NCBI GenBank assembly: GCA_051453625.1
Contig: JBOZIK010000001.1
Span: 291,824,668 to 291,888,667 of the forward strand
Source of the DNA: Welwitschia mirabilis
Lineage: Eukaryota > Gnetophyta > Gnetopsida > Welwitschiales
Direction: 5' to 3'
DNA length: 64,000 nt
Shown here: positions 1 to 11,165 of the stretch, in pieces
How positions within the stretch are numbered: position 1 is the stretch's first letter
How the letters are laid out: each line of letters opens with the position of its first letter
The notes under the pieces: generated by a model
Told to the model about the DNA's origin: nothing
Seen by the model: the letters and a program-made list of their open reading frames with translations, nothing else
Database searches by the model: none
Position numbers and translations under genes: made by a program

Positions 1-173
1 CTATTATTTTGCAAAGAACCTAAGCCTCATACTTATAGACTTCAATGAGAATACGACATTTCAAGTCTACTTCCACTCATACTAGTATATTGTATTATGT
101 AAGATATTTATTTATTTTATAATTAGTAGAATTCTTTTGAGCCTAAGCACTTACATAAATACACACTGCAACA
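1..173 (+). repeat. 3' end of the 5' LTR
   Basis: This stretch matches the last 170 or so bases of the 3' LTR (7003-7175) with many substitutions, so the insertion is old. It ends TGCAACA, the expected CA terminus. The rest of the LTR lies outside the window. Confidence 0.85.
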
Positions 174-176
174 AAT

Positions 177-194
177 TACCACCGTTGCTGGGGA
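177..194 (+). promoter_or_regulatory. Primer binding site, tRNA-Asp type
   Basis: The sequence agrees at 14 of 18 positions with TGGCGCCGTTGCCGGGGA, the complement of the plant tRNA-Asp 3' end, which is the primer site common in Athila/Tat elements. It starts four bases after the LTR end. Three of the four differences are transitions. Confidence 0.8.
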
Positions 195-358
195 AGGCTA
201 TCAAGGAGTAAAAGGTTTGTCATCATTCAGGTAAGTATATTAGATCTCTATTTAACTATTTATCTGTATAGCATTGTATTTTATTAGGAATTGTAGGTTT
301 ACTATGTGCTATTTTTTTAGTTTTGGTTTTTTGGTTTTAGTTTTCTGTAAAAAAGTGT

Positions 359-608
359 GGTCATCCCCTCTGCTGTTCACACGACAATTAGGACGATAGT
401 GTGCTATTTTTGTTTTTGGTTTATTTTTAGATTGAAATTTTTCTAAAATATATTAGTTTTTGTTGTCTCCTATAATGTCCGGACGACCAAATGAATGACA
501 ATTCTTTTTTATGTTTTCTGCTTTCTATTTTAGTTTTAGTTCTATTTTTTCTTTTCTGTTTCTATGTGTGTCATCCCGTCTGTCATCCCCATGATAGACA
601 AGATGATG
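359..608 (+). repeat. Three palindromic TGTCATCC-type motifs in the 5' leader
   Basis: Copies lie at 359-400, 461-501 and 569-608. Each has a TGTCATCC/TGTTGTC-like half-site, a second half-site and then inverted GATGACA/GGACGA-like half-sites. The same motif recurs in this element's LTR and in other elements of the window. The surrounding leader (195-662) is T-rich and otherwise featureless. Confidence 0.7.
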
Positions 609-662
609 CTTTCTTATTTATAATCTATTTTTTATTGTTTTCTATTTGTAGGATGTTTTGAT

Positions 663-1775
663 ATGATCAACTTAGAGAAAAAATATCTGAGAGAAAAGAA
701 GCTAATAGAAAAGAACATCAAAGAAGGACTTGTGAAAATAGAAAATGAACCATAAGAGCGATCTCTAGGTGCATTCAAATCTCTTTTTGAATTTATTTTT
801 TCTGAATTAGATTTTATTGATGAACATGCTATAGAAGGAAAGGACCAATCTACAATGTAAAGTGCCTCCGATAAGCAAAACTAAGGTGTAGGATCTTCTA
901 CCCCTAATACAAACTTAACCCTAAGAAAATTGTTAGTAAATAAAAAAAGATAAATTCAAACACCTTTTGACCTATGCCCAGGAGACGATGTAGAGCTTAA
1001 AAATTTACGTTCCTATCCAACTTTTAGTGAAGAAGATGATCAAAACCTCCTTCAACACATTGGAGATATTAAACAACTTATCCTCATCTTGGGAAATGGG
1101 AAGAAAACAATAATGGATAGAACTTACATGGTAATCTTTTNNNNNNNNNNAAATGGTAAGGTAAAACTTTGGCTAAAAATTATACACCACAAAATCTTAA
1201 AAGCATCGGATCAAGTCCAAGAAACCTTTTTAAAACGATTCATAAGTAAAAAAACTATAAGAAAAAGAAAAAAAGAGGTAACAAACTTCCAAAAAAAATC
1301 AAACGAAAATTATACCTCTACTTTTAAACGTTCCTCTATAGTAATCCACTCTAATCCAGTAGATGCCTTTTTAACAATAGAAAAACTAGACTATTTTTAT
1401 AGTGTATTGACTTCATATACAAAACAAATTATAGATTTCTCGTGTGGTGGAAACCTCTTGAACATTACTTTAAAAGATGGTTGGATAAAATTAGAAGAAA
1501 TTATGGAGGTTAGTAAAACATGGTGAACACCTAAAGAAAATCAAATGATAGACCAATTCATTAAAGACTTAAAAGAGATGAAACAACAAAAAGAGGTAGA
1601 ATCAAATCCTACAAATCCCATAAAAGATTTTACAACCACCTTAGAGAAGTATGTGGAAATGATTTTAGATGCTAAATCTGTAACTGAAAGAAATGTTGTA
1701 CAAACTTGTGACTTATGTAAAGATAATTATCATATTACTAAAAACTGTCCTCTTTTGCCAGCATATAAAAAATAA
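663..1775 (+). pseudogene. gag: gag polyprotein, decayed (Athila/Tat type)
   Basis: One frame runs from an ATG at 663 to the stop after 1775, about 370 codons, with at least five internal stops (for example at about 753 and 1524) and a 10-N gap at 1141-1150. Gag is the structural capsid protein that packages element RNA in cytoplasmic particles. The central part (about 1185-1525) follows the retrotransposon gag pattern: FLKRF, then an FQKKSNEN-like segment, FYSVL and a GGNLL block. Near the end, CDLCKDNYHITKNC (about 1708-1750) is a perfect C-X2-C-X4-H-X4-C zinc knuckle. The ATG at 663 was chosen because it is the first in this frame after the leader. The frame cannot now make a full product. 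Confidence 0.85.
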
Positions 1776-2480
1776 TTCAAGAATAAGCTTGTGCTTTTAA
1801 CCAACTATATCAAAACTTCCATCAAGCATAAACAAGGTTGAACACTTATTTTCAAAATAATTTTCAACATTTAGAAACTAATTCGAAAATGCAAAATACC
1901 CGCCAAGTTCATCAAACTTTCAATATTTAAATGAGCAACTCACAAACCTTACAGATGAACTTAGAAAAATAAATGTGAACATAGATTTTCAACAAACAAT
2001 CTTAACAAACCAAAGACCTCAAGGGGCTTTACCTACACAACCTTTACCTAATCTAAATAAACTAAGAAGATATTGTAAGATTGTGATATGAAGTGGATAA
2101 GAAACAAAACCTCCTCCATGTAAACCTTCTACTTCCCAAAATAATAAAGAAGAAGAGGAAGAGGACATTGAGATTTTAGATGATTACAACTTCCCTTCTT
2201 TTGGCAAAAAGAAAAAGAAAAGTCCTTCTACCCCTTAGCTTGATAGACTTAACAACAATTTAACTTTTAATGATCATTTAAAAGGCTTGATGAAAAACAT
2301 AAAAATAAACTTACCATTTTAAAAAGTTTTATAAGAAAATATGGGGTACTCAAAACTATGAAAAGAATTAATCAGAAAAAAACAAAAATGAGTCATCCCT
2401 AGTAAGGTCTTTCTTATCCAATCCCTCATGAATTTAATGTTAATCATCCAAATTTAAAGATTTAGGAGAAGCAATGGTGA
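1776..2480 (+). pseudogene. Gag-protease linker, decayed
   Basis: This lies between the zinc knuckle and the protease. Around 1925-2030 one frame reads as a hydrophilic segment of heptad-like character (NEQLTNLTDELRKINVN), a probable coiled coil of the sort found at this place in Athila gag. It is followed by a proline-rich part and then a glutamate run with lysine clusters (about 2145-2225). Frameshifts prevent one continuous translation. Confidence 0.5.
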
Positions 2481-2885
2481 ATGCTACTATAGAGAGAAAC
2501 AAAAAGATAAGGAAGGCTTTAATTGACATTGGAGCACATGTTAACATTATGTAACTTCACATTATAAGAGACTTGGTCTATAGGATAGAATAGATTCTAC
2601 CTTGGTTGTCTTAGAATTAGAAAATACATGAGTTAAGAAACCATTAGACATCATTAAAGATTTGGCAATATAAATCGAAGAGGATTGCTACCCCATTGAT
2701 GTGATTATCATAGAAGTTTAGCATAACATGGGATACCCTTTACTTCTAGGTAGAACCTTTTGTGCAATAGCTCACTACATCATTGATACAAGAGTAGGAA
2801 TCATAAAATGTCATTTTAAAAATTTAACTTTCACAATTAAAGTTTTTAATGCAGCTAAAAAAATTTGGTTGATGATGCCATGAAT
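2481..2885 (+). pseudogene. Retropepsin-type aspartic protease, decayed
   Basis: ALIDIGAHVNIM (Asp codon at 2525-2527) matches the active-site region of Athila/Tat proteases, consensus LxDLGASxNLM. About 70 codons on, PLLLGRTF (about 2736-2760) matches the second conserved block (I/V-I-L-G-R-P-F), followed by an I-D-T-R-x-G-like segment. The enzyme would cleave the Gag polyprotein during particle maturation. Stops and a frame change after the first block show that it is dead. No polymerase follows, unlike in autonomous relatives. Confidence 0.8.
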
Positions 2886-2941
2886 ATTAAAAGCAACATC
2901 CAACCTTATTCTTACAACATCATCCACTTGAAACAAGAGAG

Positions 2942-3347
2942 ATGAAATTAAATGAGCATATGCTTTATGATGATCAACTTAAGAATGAAGAAGAAATAAA
3001 TCCTTTTGAGTGTAAGAAAGTCCAACTTTTTAAGAAAGATCATGAGGGAGATTGTCCATTTCATAAACCAAAAATTGAAAATTATAAATTAAAAAAGAAA
3101 AATATGTTTAATAAACTTGAAGGTAAAACTCTTGTATTACATGAAAATCTTTTATCAAAGTTACCATTTCTCTCCCCTTTGATTCCAAAATTTGTTCTTT
3201 AATGTGGTATCATAAAGTACTCTCTATTACTCCTTTCTTCATCCAATTGATTTTACATGAAAATAATTGTACATCTCTTATGTTTTATCAATTGGTGAAT
3301 TTCTGGTTTGGGCCTTACTTCTCTAAAAAACTTGAGACTATAATAGA
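2942..3347 (+). pseudogene. Conserved tail frame with MFYQLV motif, unknown function
   Basis: Two adjoining frames (2942-3202 and 3202 into the gap) encode a lysine-rich stretch with a CPFHKPK segment and then a hydrophobic end containing SLMFYQLVNFWFGPYFSK (about 3276-3329). The same motif, with clear nucleotide similarity, closes the unrelated long frame at 18.6-20.5 kb on the minus strand. I know no family for it. It stands where Athila elements normally begin reverse transcriptase, but no reverse transcriptase block is recognisable. Confidence 0.55.
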
Positions 3348-4139
3348 NNNNNNNNNNNNNNNNNNNNNNNNNNNNNNNNNNNNNNNNNNNNNNNNNNNNN
3401 NNNNNNNNNNNNNNNNNNNNNNNNNNNNNNNNNNNNNNNNNNNNNNNNNNNNNNNNNNNNNNNNNNNNNNNNNNNNNNNNNNNNNNNNNNNNNNNNNNNN
3501 NNNNNNNNNNNNNNNNNNNNNNNNNNNNNNNNNNNNNNNNNNNNNNNNNNNNNNNNNNNNNNNNNNNNNNNNNNNNNNNNNNNNNNNNNNNNNNNNNNNN
3601 NNNNNNNNNNNNNNNNNNNNNNNNNNNNNNNNNNNNNNNNNNNNNNNNNNNNNNNNNNNNNNNNNNNNNNNNNNNNNNNNNNNNNNNNNNNNNNNNNNNN
3701 NNNNNNNNNNNNNNNNNNNNNNNNNNNNNNNNNNNNNNNNNNNNNNNNNNNNNNNNNNNNNNNNNNNNNNNNNNNNNNNNNNNNNNNNNNNNNNNNNNNN
3801 NNNNNNNNNNNNNNNNNNNNNNNNNNNNNNNNNNNNNNNNNNNNNNNNNNNNNNNNNNNNNNNNNNNNNNNNNNNNNNNNNNNNNNNNNNNNNNNNNNNN
3901 NNNNNNNNNNNNNNNNNNNNNNNNNNNNNNNNNNNNNNNNNNNNNNNNNNNNNNNNNNNNNNNNNNNNNNNNNNNNNNNNNNNNNNNNNNNNNNNNNNNN
4001 NNNNNNNNNNNNNNNNNNNNNNNNNNNNNNNNNNNNNNNNNNNNNNNNNNNNNNNNNNNNNNNNNNNNNNNNNNNNNNNNNNNNNNNNNNNNNNNNNNNN
4101 NNNNNNNNNNNNNNNNNNNNNNNNNNNNNNNNNNNNNNN
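3348..4139. other. Assembly gap (792 N)
   Basis: The bases before and after the gap repeat each other (CCTTACTTCTCTAAAAA against CCTTATTTCTCTAAAAA). The element may carry a local duplication here, or the gap edges may overlap. Confidence 0.95.
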
Positions 4140-6100
4140 ACCTTATTTCTCTAAAAATGTTAAGATCAAAACAAATCCTTAGTTTTTCCTTCTTTCTTTT
4201 TTAATAAAAGTGTGCTTTATATTTAGGATTTGAATAAAAATTTTCTTACCTTGAAATTTTCTTTTTAGTTTTCTATTTTGAGAATCTCTGTTTTCATTTT
4301 TTTAATTTTAGTTTTTATTTCTATTTGCAGTATTTGTTTTTTGTTTCTATAATAATAATCTATCATCTTCTCTGTCATCCCCCCGGTAAGGTGGATGATA
4401 GTCTACTTCATATAGTTTTCTAGCTTTTTAATAAAGTTTTGTATTTTTTAATAATTTTCTGTTTATCTATCTATATCATCCTCTCTATCATCTAGATGAC
4501 GAGCAAGATGACAATTAATAAAATGTTGATTTTTGTTTTATATTATTTTAAGAAAATGCATTTTTATGACTCTATTAAGATTTATAACTTGAATGCTTAA
4601 GAATTATGGGAAGTAAATGGGAAAAAATTGGAATTTCATGAGCAAACCATTTGAATTTTCTCTTAGCTTTTTCCTTTGAAAGATTATTATGGAATTACTT
4701 GATTATTTTTCAAACTTGACTTATGTATTTATTTCCATGACTAGTTTTNNNNNNNNNNNNNNNNNNNNNNNNNNNNNNNNNNNNNNNNNNNNNNNNNNNN
4801 NNNNNNNNNNNNNNNNNNNNNNNNNNNNNNNNNNNNNNNNNNNNNNNNNNNNNNNNNNNNNNNNNNNNNNNNNNNNNNNNNNNNNNNNNNNNNNNNNNNN
4901 NNNNNNNNNNNNNNNNNNNNNNNNNNNNNNNNNNNNNNNNNNNNNNNNNNNNNNNNNNNNNNNNNNNNNNNNNNNNNNNNNNNNNNNNNNNNNNNNNNNN
5001 NNNNNNNNNNNNNNNNNNNNNNNNNNNNNNNNNNNNNNNNNNNNNNNNNNNNNNNNNNNNNNNNNNNNNNNNNNNNNNNNNNNNNNNNNNNNNNNNNNNN
5101 NNNNNNNNNNNNNNNNNNNNNNNNNNNNNNNNNNNNNNNNNNNNNNNNNNNNNNNNNNNNNNNNNNNNNNNNNNNNNNNNNNNNNNNNNNNNNNNNNNNN
5201 NNNNNNNNNNNNNNNNNNNNNNNNNNNNNNNNNNNNNNNNNNNNNNNNNNNNNNNNNNNNNNNNNNNNNNNNNNNNNNNNNNNNNNNNNNNNNNNNNNNN
5301 NNNNNNNNNNNNNNNNNNNNNNNNNNNNNNNNNNNNNNNNNNNNNNNNNNNNNNNNNNNNNNNNNNNNNNNNNNNNNNNNNNNNNNNNNNNNNNNNNNNN
5401 NNNNNNNNNNNNNNNNNNNNNNNNNNNNNNNNNNNNNNNNNNNNNNNNNNNNNNNNNNNNNNNNNNNNNNNNNNNNNNNGCCCATCCTTTTTTTTTTGTG
5501 GATTGATTAGTTATTGTAAAGTCATTACCTTATTTTCTTAACATCTTTTCCCTAATTAAGTTTTCAATAAAAGATGATATGCTGCTTAGATAAATCTTTT
5601 CTCAATAAATTTATGTTATTTTTCAGATTTTTGGTGTTGTAAAGTACTACTCATGTTCTTTTTGTTATGAAACACTTTTTCTTTACTTGTCAAAATATTT
5701 CCTATCTTTATATTTTCCAAATCTGACATTACTTACCTTTGCACTTTGTTTTGAAAATTTTCCTCATTCTCACCATCTTTTACCTGCCTTCTCACTTCCA
5801 TCTATTTTTCTTTGCTTTATTTTCCAATATGGGACGTATTACTTTTTCTTTTTTGTTTTTGGGGGGCGCGTGGGGAAGAGACCCATTTTCATGGCTTATT
5901 TTTCAAAAAATTTTTAACTTGATTTAGAGCTTTTATGACATAGAATTCTCAAAATTTTCATATACATTATGCATTATTATCTATCCATGTAATGTATTTT
6001 ATGAGCCTGTCTTATAACTTCTAGATTTATCTTTTGAAAAATAAATTGGCTTACAATTATGGTTTTTCCACTTAGATTTTGTCAAGGACTAATAAAGGAT
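4140..6100 (+). other. T-rich 3' untranslated region of the element
   Basis: There is no credible coding. The sequence is strongly T-rich on the plus strand. Two palindromic TGTCATCC-type motifs lie at 4360-4401 and 4474-4514. A gap of 731 N covers 4749-5479. Short open frames at 5687-5927 are only low-complexity phenylalanine and leucine codons. Confidence 0.6.
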
Positions 6101-6110
6101 AAGTGGGGGG
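6101..6110 (+). promoter_or_regulatory. Polypurine tract
   Basis: AAGTGGGGGG lies directly before the LTR start. This is the expected position and composition for the primer of plus-strand DNA synthesis. Confidence 0.8.
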
Positions 6111-6113
6111 CTA

Positions 6114-7175
6114 TGTTACACTACTAATTTATGGTTATTTGATGGGGTTTTATGAGTTGTTTTACAGAAATTTTATACAGGTTTTGGTGCAATTCTGAGG
6201 ATTTTGAAGATACAAGAGGAAATCTCATAAAAGTGTGATTCTTATTCAAATTTGATGTATTAAAAGAACTTTATGATGAACAGATATTTGAAGAAGGATT
6301 CATGAAAAAAATGCTAAGTCTTCTCAAAGAAATATTCAAAGAAGACCATCATCCCCTCTTTTGTCCACACAATAGGTAGGACAACAACTGCTGATGTAGA
6401 CTATTAAGTCATCATTTTGAACATATTTTATAATGTGTTGTTATCCCGTATGTTGTCCGGATGATAGCCTAGATGACACTGACATGTAACTGACTCTGAC
6501 AGATTCTCTTAATCGTCTCGTCCATTTCAGAATCAATTATGAGTGCACCTAACTGCACCTATTATCTATCCTTTTCCGCTGTATTTCCTTATAAATAAAT
6601 CCCCCTTCAACTCTCCTTCTCATCTTTGTTGCACCAGATATTCTTATAACAGAAGAGTGAAGGGTGAAAGATCTATCTTAAGTATCACAGAAATACATGC
6701 ACTTGGTGGAGGGCTATGTATCTTCCATTGAGATTTGGCTATTTTGTAACTGAGATACTTGTTACTCTTTAATACAAAAATCTTATTTTATTTTCATGTT
6801 AGATTTTCTTATGAATCTTATAGTCTATATTGCCCTTGATCTGGTGACAATTTCTTAGGTCATATAGATTATCAAGGGCAGCCTTTATTAAGGCTGAAAG
6901 CAAGTAGAATTGGGATTATTTTTGCATTGCATATTAGTTTAGATTGCATATTGTAGTTTGCATTGTAATTTGTTTCCTTACATTGTTATTTATTTTCTAG
7001 TTCCTATTATTTTGCAAAGCAACTTAAGTATCATACTCATAGACTTCAACGAGAATACAACATTTGGATTTACTCCCACTCATATTAGTGTGTTGTATTA
7101 TGTAAGATATTTATTTATTTATAATTGACAGAATCCTTTTAAGCCTAAGCACTTGTATAAATACACACCGCAATA
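6114..7175 (+). repeat. 3' LTR of the Athila-like element
   Basis: It starts TGTTACACTAC just after the polypurine tract and ends CCGCAATA, a decayed CGCAACA, about 1062 bp. Its end matches window positions 1-173. Two palindromic motifs lie at 6345-6386 and 6439-6479. The LTR start also aligns with the starts of the LTRs at 15937 (plus) and at 15457, 15256 and 13572 (minus), so all belong to one broad family. Confidence 0.85.
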
Positions 7176-8788
7176 GTTATTATTATTATTTTAGAGGGTC
7201 AATGATGAAAAACTTAAAACTTTCAGTAATCATACCTTCATGGAGAGTATAACCACTAGGGTTATCCAACTAAATGATTTAGTTATACATAAGGTCCTTT
7301 ATCATGTCAAGCAGGGCATTCAATAGTTTAAACTCATAATTCCTTGAATGGAAAAGCATTGTTCCACTAGATGGTTATCACTCTATTCATATTATTATTA
7401 TTGTAATTTTTTTATGTTAGTGTAATTTTAAACTTTTTTAATGATCATACCTCTATTTAGGAGTACAACCATCATGATTACTTAAAAAAATCATTTATAA
7501 CACTCACAATCTTATAGTGTGCTAATCAGGTTAATCTATGGTTTGAAACCATGACCTCCTAAATGAAAAAGTGTCCCACAAATTGAATCATGATCCATTG
7601 CTATAATTATTAGTATGATTTAGTTTATGCCTATATTATAGTATAGAATAGTTATGGAGTTAATTACTTTCTTCTTGAACCTAAGAATAGAGAAAGTACA
7701 AGGAAAGAATAATGTCTACCTAAAATAAATTCTATTAAAGTAGGTACATAACTAAGCTCAAATGTTTATTAAGGTTTCTTACTATTATTAAATCATTTTC
7801 TCGCAATCTTAATTATAGGTATACAATCTAATTTTTTATTTACAATATTATTAAACTTGAAAACATCAAGATAAAATAAACAATGTTCTTATTCATATTC
7901 TATATTTTTCTTTTAAAATTATTTTATTTTTATGTCATTACCAACATTAACAAGAAGTCTATTATTCTTCTATAGAACTTTTTAGATCATATAATATATT
8001 TCATTACATACTTTAAAGAGTTAGGATTGACTTATAATAGGAATATTTTTTCAATATTTTACCTTTTTTTAAAAAATAAAATTAATTTCAAAAATAGTAT
8101 CATACTTTAATGTATTCTTAAATGCTCAAATGCATTATTCCAAAACATATTCATTGTTAGATAAAGTCAATTATTATTACTTCCACCAATAACACTAAGT
8201 TCTGATTCTTATGTTTAAGATCTTTTATATTTTAATGTGTAATAATCCTGAATTTGAGTCATTAGTAAATATGATAATTATGCTTAATTTTGAGAGTAAG
8301 TGAAAGGCAAATATTAAGTTCTTTTATTGTATGTTCATGATGTGATTATTGATGTAAGTAATAAGATATAGAAAGATATAGGATGAATAAGTTTCTTTGG
8401 TTGCATCTAAGGAGGAAAAATGAAGTACATTTCAAAACTATTGGATAGGTATAGAATAACTAATGAAAATGTCATGAACACTTCCTTACATTTTAGACAA
8501 AGTAGAAAGGACTTTTCTAAGATTTTAGAGGGTTCATTGAGGATGAAAATATTTTTAAATACATTAATAATAGGCTCTTAAATGTGTGAAATGCCTAGTA
8601 TAAAATCCAACATATCTTGTATTGGATTAATAAGTGGATTCACAACAAATCCTAATTGGGGGCATCGAACAGAAGTAAAGTAAACCTTAACATATCTAAA
8701 AGGATCCTAATCTTATAAGGTCTAGGTTATAAATAAAGAAATGATTATAATATGTTTTTTTAATGTTGATTTTACTATATTTTTTAGA
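7176..8788. other. AT-rich intergenic DNA, nothing recognised
   Basis: This stretch of about 1.6 kb holds no reading frame of note, no clear repeat pair and no element terminus that I can support. It may be older transposon remains. Confidence 0.4.
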
Positions 8789-9297
8789 TGTTAATAGGGG
8801 GATATACCTTTACCCTTTGAATTATTGAGATTAGTTAGCTACTAAAGCTTTAACATCTAGTTGTCCTTGTTATTAAAAAAAAGAGTTTATACACAAAAAT
8901 TAAAAAAATAATGAATTATGAAACAACAATAATGCAAGAAATACGAAAGTCCACAAGACACATAAATTTATGTGTAAAGCCATCAAATGCAGAGGGATAT
9001 ATCCATAGAAAAATAAAAAGCTCTTTTATTAGTTGTAAATGAACTTATATCTATATAGTTTGGAAGGATTTAAGTCTTTTAAATAGGATTAGTATTTTAA
9101 TGCTAGCCAAAATTAAAACTTTAAATCTCACTCTCCATTTTTTGCATGCCTTTATTTCTCCATTTATTCATAAATCTCATGCTATATTTTAGCTCTAAGT
9201 AATGACATGTAGGCAAAATAGAAGGACTAATCATTCTTTATAACATTAAAAAATAACATAAGAATTATGACATAAGATATTGCTTCAAATCCTAATA
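8789..9297 (-). repeat. Possible small Ty1/copia LTR
   Basis: On the minus strand a purine-rich stretch, GTAGGAGAT (just right of 9297), is followed by TATTAGGATTTG. This resembles the polypurine tract and TGTTAGGA start of small copia LTRs. The body contains a segment like the ...TTTACGTGGAAAACC... block of such LTRs (near 8960-9000), and the other end reads TGTTAATAGG on the plus strand. No second LTR or pol was found. Confidence 0.4.
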
Positions 9298-10090
9298 ATC
9301 TCCTACTAGAAGAAAAATCTATCTTCTTCATCTATCTAAAGTAACTAGAATATTAATATAATCTCTAGTGTCATATAACATTCAACTATCATGATAACTT
9401 CCATTTAAATAGTCATTATTAAGAGTAAAGCATCTCTAGATCATGGTAAAAAAGAGTTACATTACAATCATAATAAATTAAAATCTCTTTACACATAGTT
9501 CTTTTAAGCACTAGAATCAAGGCTTCTCAAAATCCTTTAATATACAAAGATCTTTCATTAAACTATGGGAATGAATATAACACAATCTTAACATAATGTA
9601 AGAGAATTTAAACTTTGTTATGTTATTTAAACTTATACATAGTGTATAAACAATTAGACATTAAAAGACTATAAGAAACTAAAGAATAAAACATTATATA
9701 ACTCATATTATTCAAGTTCAGTTTAGCTGCATTTTTATAATAGTCTATGTTATGAGTTCAACTAAGATTTTCCTAGGGATACAAATCTAGCATAACCAAT
9801 TCCAACTTATTATCAAATTAAACTAGGACTTTAATTTATAGTATAGTTTCAGGGCCATTCTTTCCAAGATGTAAATGTAATAAATAAAATAGTAAAGCAT
9901 GCATAGAATCTATTTTTGTAACTATTAGAGAAGGATTTAGTATTGGAAAAGAGTGTTGTTGATCTAAAAATTAAACTAGGAATAAGGCATAACTCTAAGA
10001 ATCTATCATGATCATAACAACAATGGTTTACATCTTAATAATTATAGACTTCCTTTATGGTTACTTTAGGAAAATCATATCAAGAATTTA
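9298..10090. other. AT-rich DNA, nothing recognised
   Basis: No reading frame or repeat that I can support. It could be the untranslated 3' part of the element whose LTR ends at 9297. Confidence 0.3.
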
Positions 10091-11125
10091 TTCAAGATCA
10101 AGTAAGATGAGATAATCTCATTCATCATATAAGTGTTGATACTTTGAATCATCTTAGCTCTCATAGCCCACTTCATAAGCATGCATAAAAAAAAAAAAAA
10201 AGAAATAACATCAAATGATTATAGACTATGGACTAGGATAAGGACATGAATAATTACTTAGAAATATAAAAAAGCTTAACATACTTTAAACTAAATTAAG
10301 CGTTACAAATATATAAAGGCATATACACTTGAAATCAGGAAACTAAATTGAAGAAAGTTTAGAACTTTATTAAAATAATAGAGAAAGATATACATGAATG
10401 AAAGACTCAACCCTAGGTTTTCTATGTCATGCAAGTGTTAAGTCTAGATTATTCTTTGAGAGAAAAACTTATAAATAAGACATATTCTGAGCTTCTATCT
10501 CTTTCAAAAGATGGATCACAGATAGTATACACCAGAAATATTTTAAAATAACATCTTAGCACCCTTTTATGATCCAAAAATTAGGGTTAGAATTATGATT
10601 TTGGAAATTGCATAATTTTTATCAACTGTAAATGAGTCCATCAGTTATCTTAATGATCTTGTAATATGCCATGAGGTGAGATAAAGGCTTAAAATATTAC
10701 TAACACTAACTTTAGATCTTACTGGTGCCACTAGATTTTTGAGAAGTTTACATACCATTTTGGGTCATTCTCCAACATCTTGTTAAAGACTTAAAAAGTT
10801 TAATAATAGAGAAATAATATTAGTTTTCTATGATTTTAACAACATAAATAGAGATAAAATGATAAAATAGTAAAATCAAAAAATTGCTTATGAAAAATTG
10901 GTTTTATTTACTAAAAATAAATGTCAATTTTTTTATGTTATCACATTCACTAATAAACCTATTACCAGTTTCTTAGCAAAAAGATGTGAAAGTTGCCTAA
11001 TATGAAAAAATTATGAGTTGAAAACATTTAAGTCTTAAATAAATTTGATTAAAATTTATAAAAATTTATCTAATATTAAGGCTAATTTCTCTTAAATGAG
11101 ATTGATAAAACATAAAAGACAAAAA
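10091..11125 (-). repeat. Chromovirus-type LTR, diverged
   Basis: The order of blocks at 10100-10500 (CTCATTCATCAT, CATAGCC...TAAGCATG, ACATGAATGAAAGACTCAACC) follows that of the LTR copy at about 39.85-40.2 kb in the same orientation. The right edge is placed before the pol-end sequence at 11125-11165. Similarity is patchy and the boundaries are approximate. Confidence 0.4.
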
Positions 11126-11165
11126 CTATAAGTAAAATTTCCACTTCTTCACCAAATTTAACTTT
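11125..11165 (-). pseudogene. 3' end of a Ty3/gypsy pol frame
   Basis: Read on the minus strand this gives FKDKVKFGEEVE. That resembles the F-E-D-(K/E)-x...G-(G/E) ending of chromovirus polyproteins that sits just before the polypurine tract. Nothing of the rest of pol is recognisable to the right. Confidence 0.4.

Larger units (their letters stand above)
1..7175 (+). mobile_element. Athila-like LTR retrotransposon with gag and protease only
   Basis: The window opens inside the 5' LTR and the 3' LTR ends near 7175. The two LTR ends clearly align (1-173 against about 7003-7175). Between them, in order, are a tRNA-Asp-type primer site, gag with a CCHC knuckle, an aspartic protease region, a short conserved tail, a long T-rich untranslated stretch and a polypurine tract. 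No reverse transcriptase, RNase H or integrase motif is visible. The two gaps (792 and 731 N) are too small to hold a full pol, so the element looks non-autonomous, as described for LARD or TR-GAG elements. The class call (Ty3/gypsy, Athila/Tat lineage) rests on the primer site and on gag and protease similarity. Confidence 0.85.

Noticed and set aside
3202-4182. Long open frame across the 792-N gap
   Set aside because: Only the first 49 codons have sequence; the rest is open only because N does not give stops. The same holds for frames across the gaps at 4.7-5.5, 18.0-18.6, 37.0-37.2, 47.4-48.4 and 63.4-63.5 kb.
5687-5927. Two overlapping small plus-strand frames
   Set aside because: T-rich untranslated DNA of the Athila-like element gives Phe/Leu-rich open frames; no homology is recognised.
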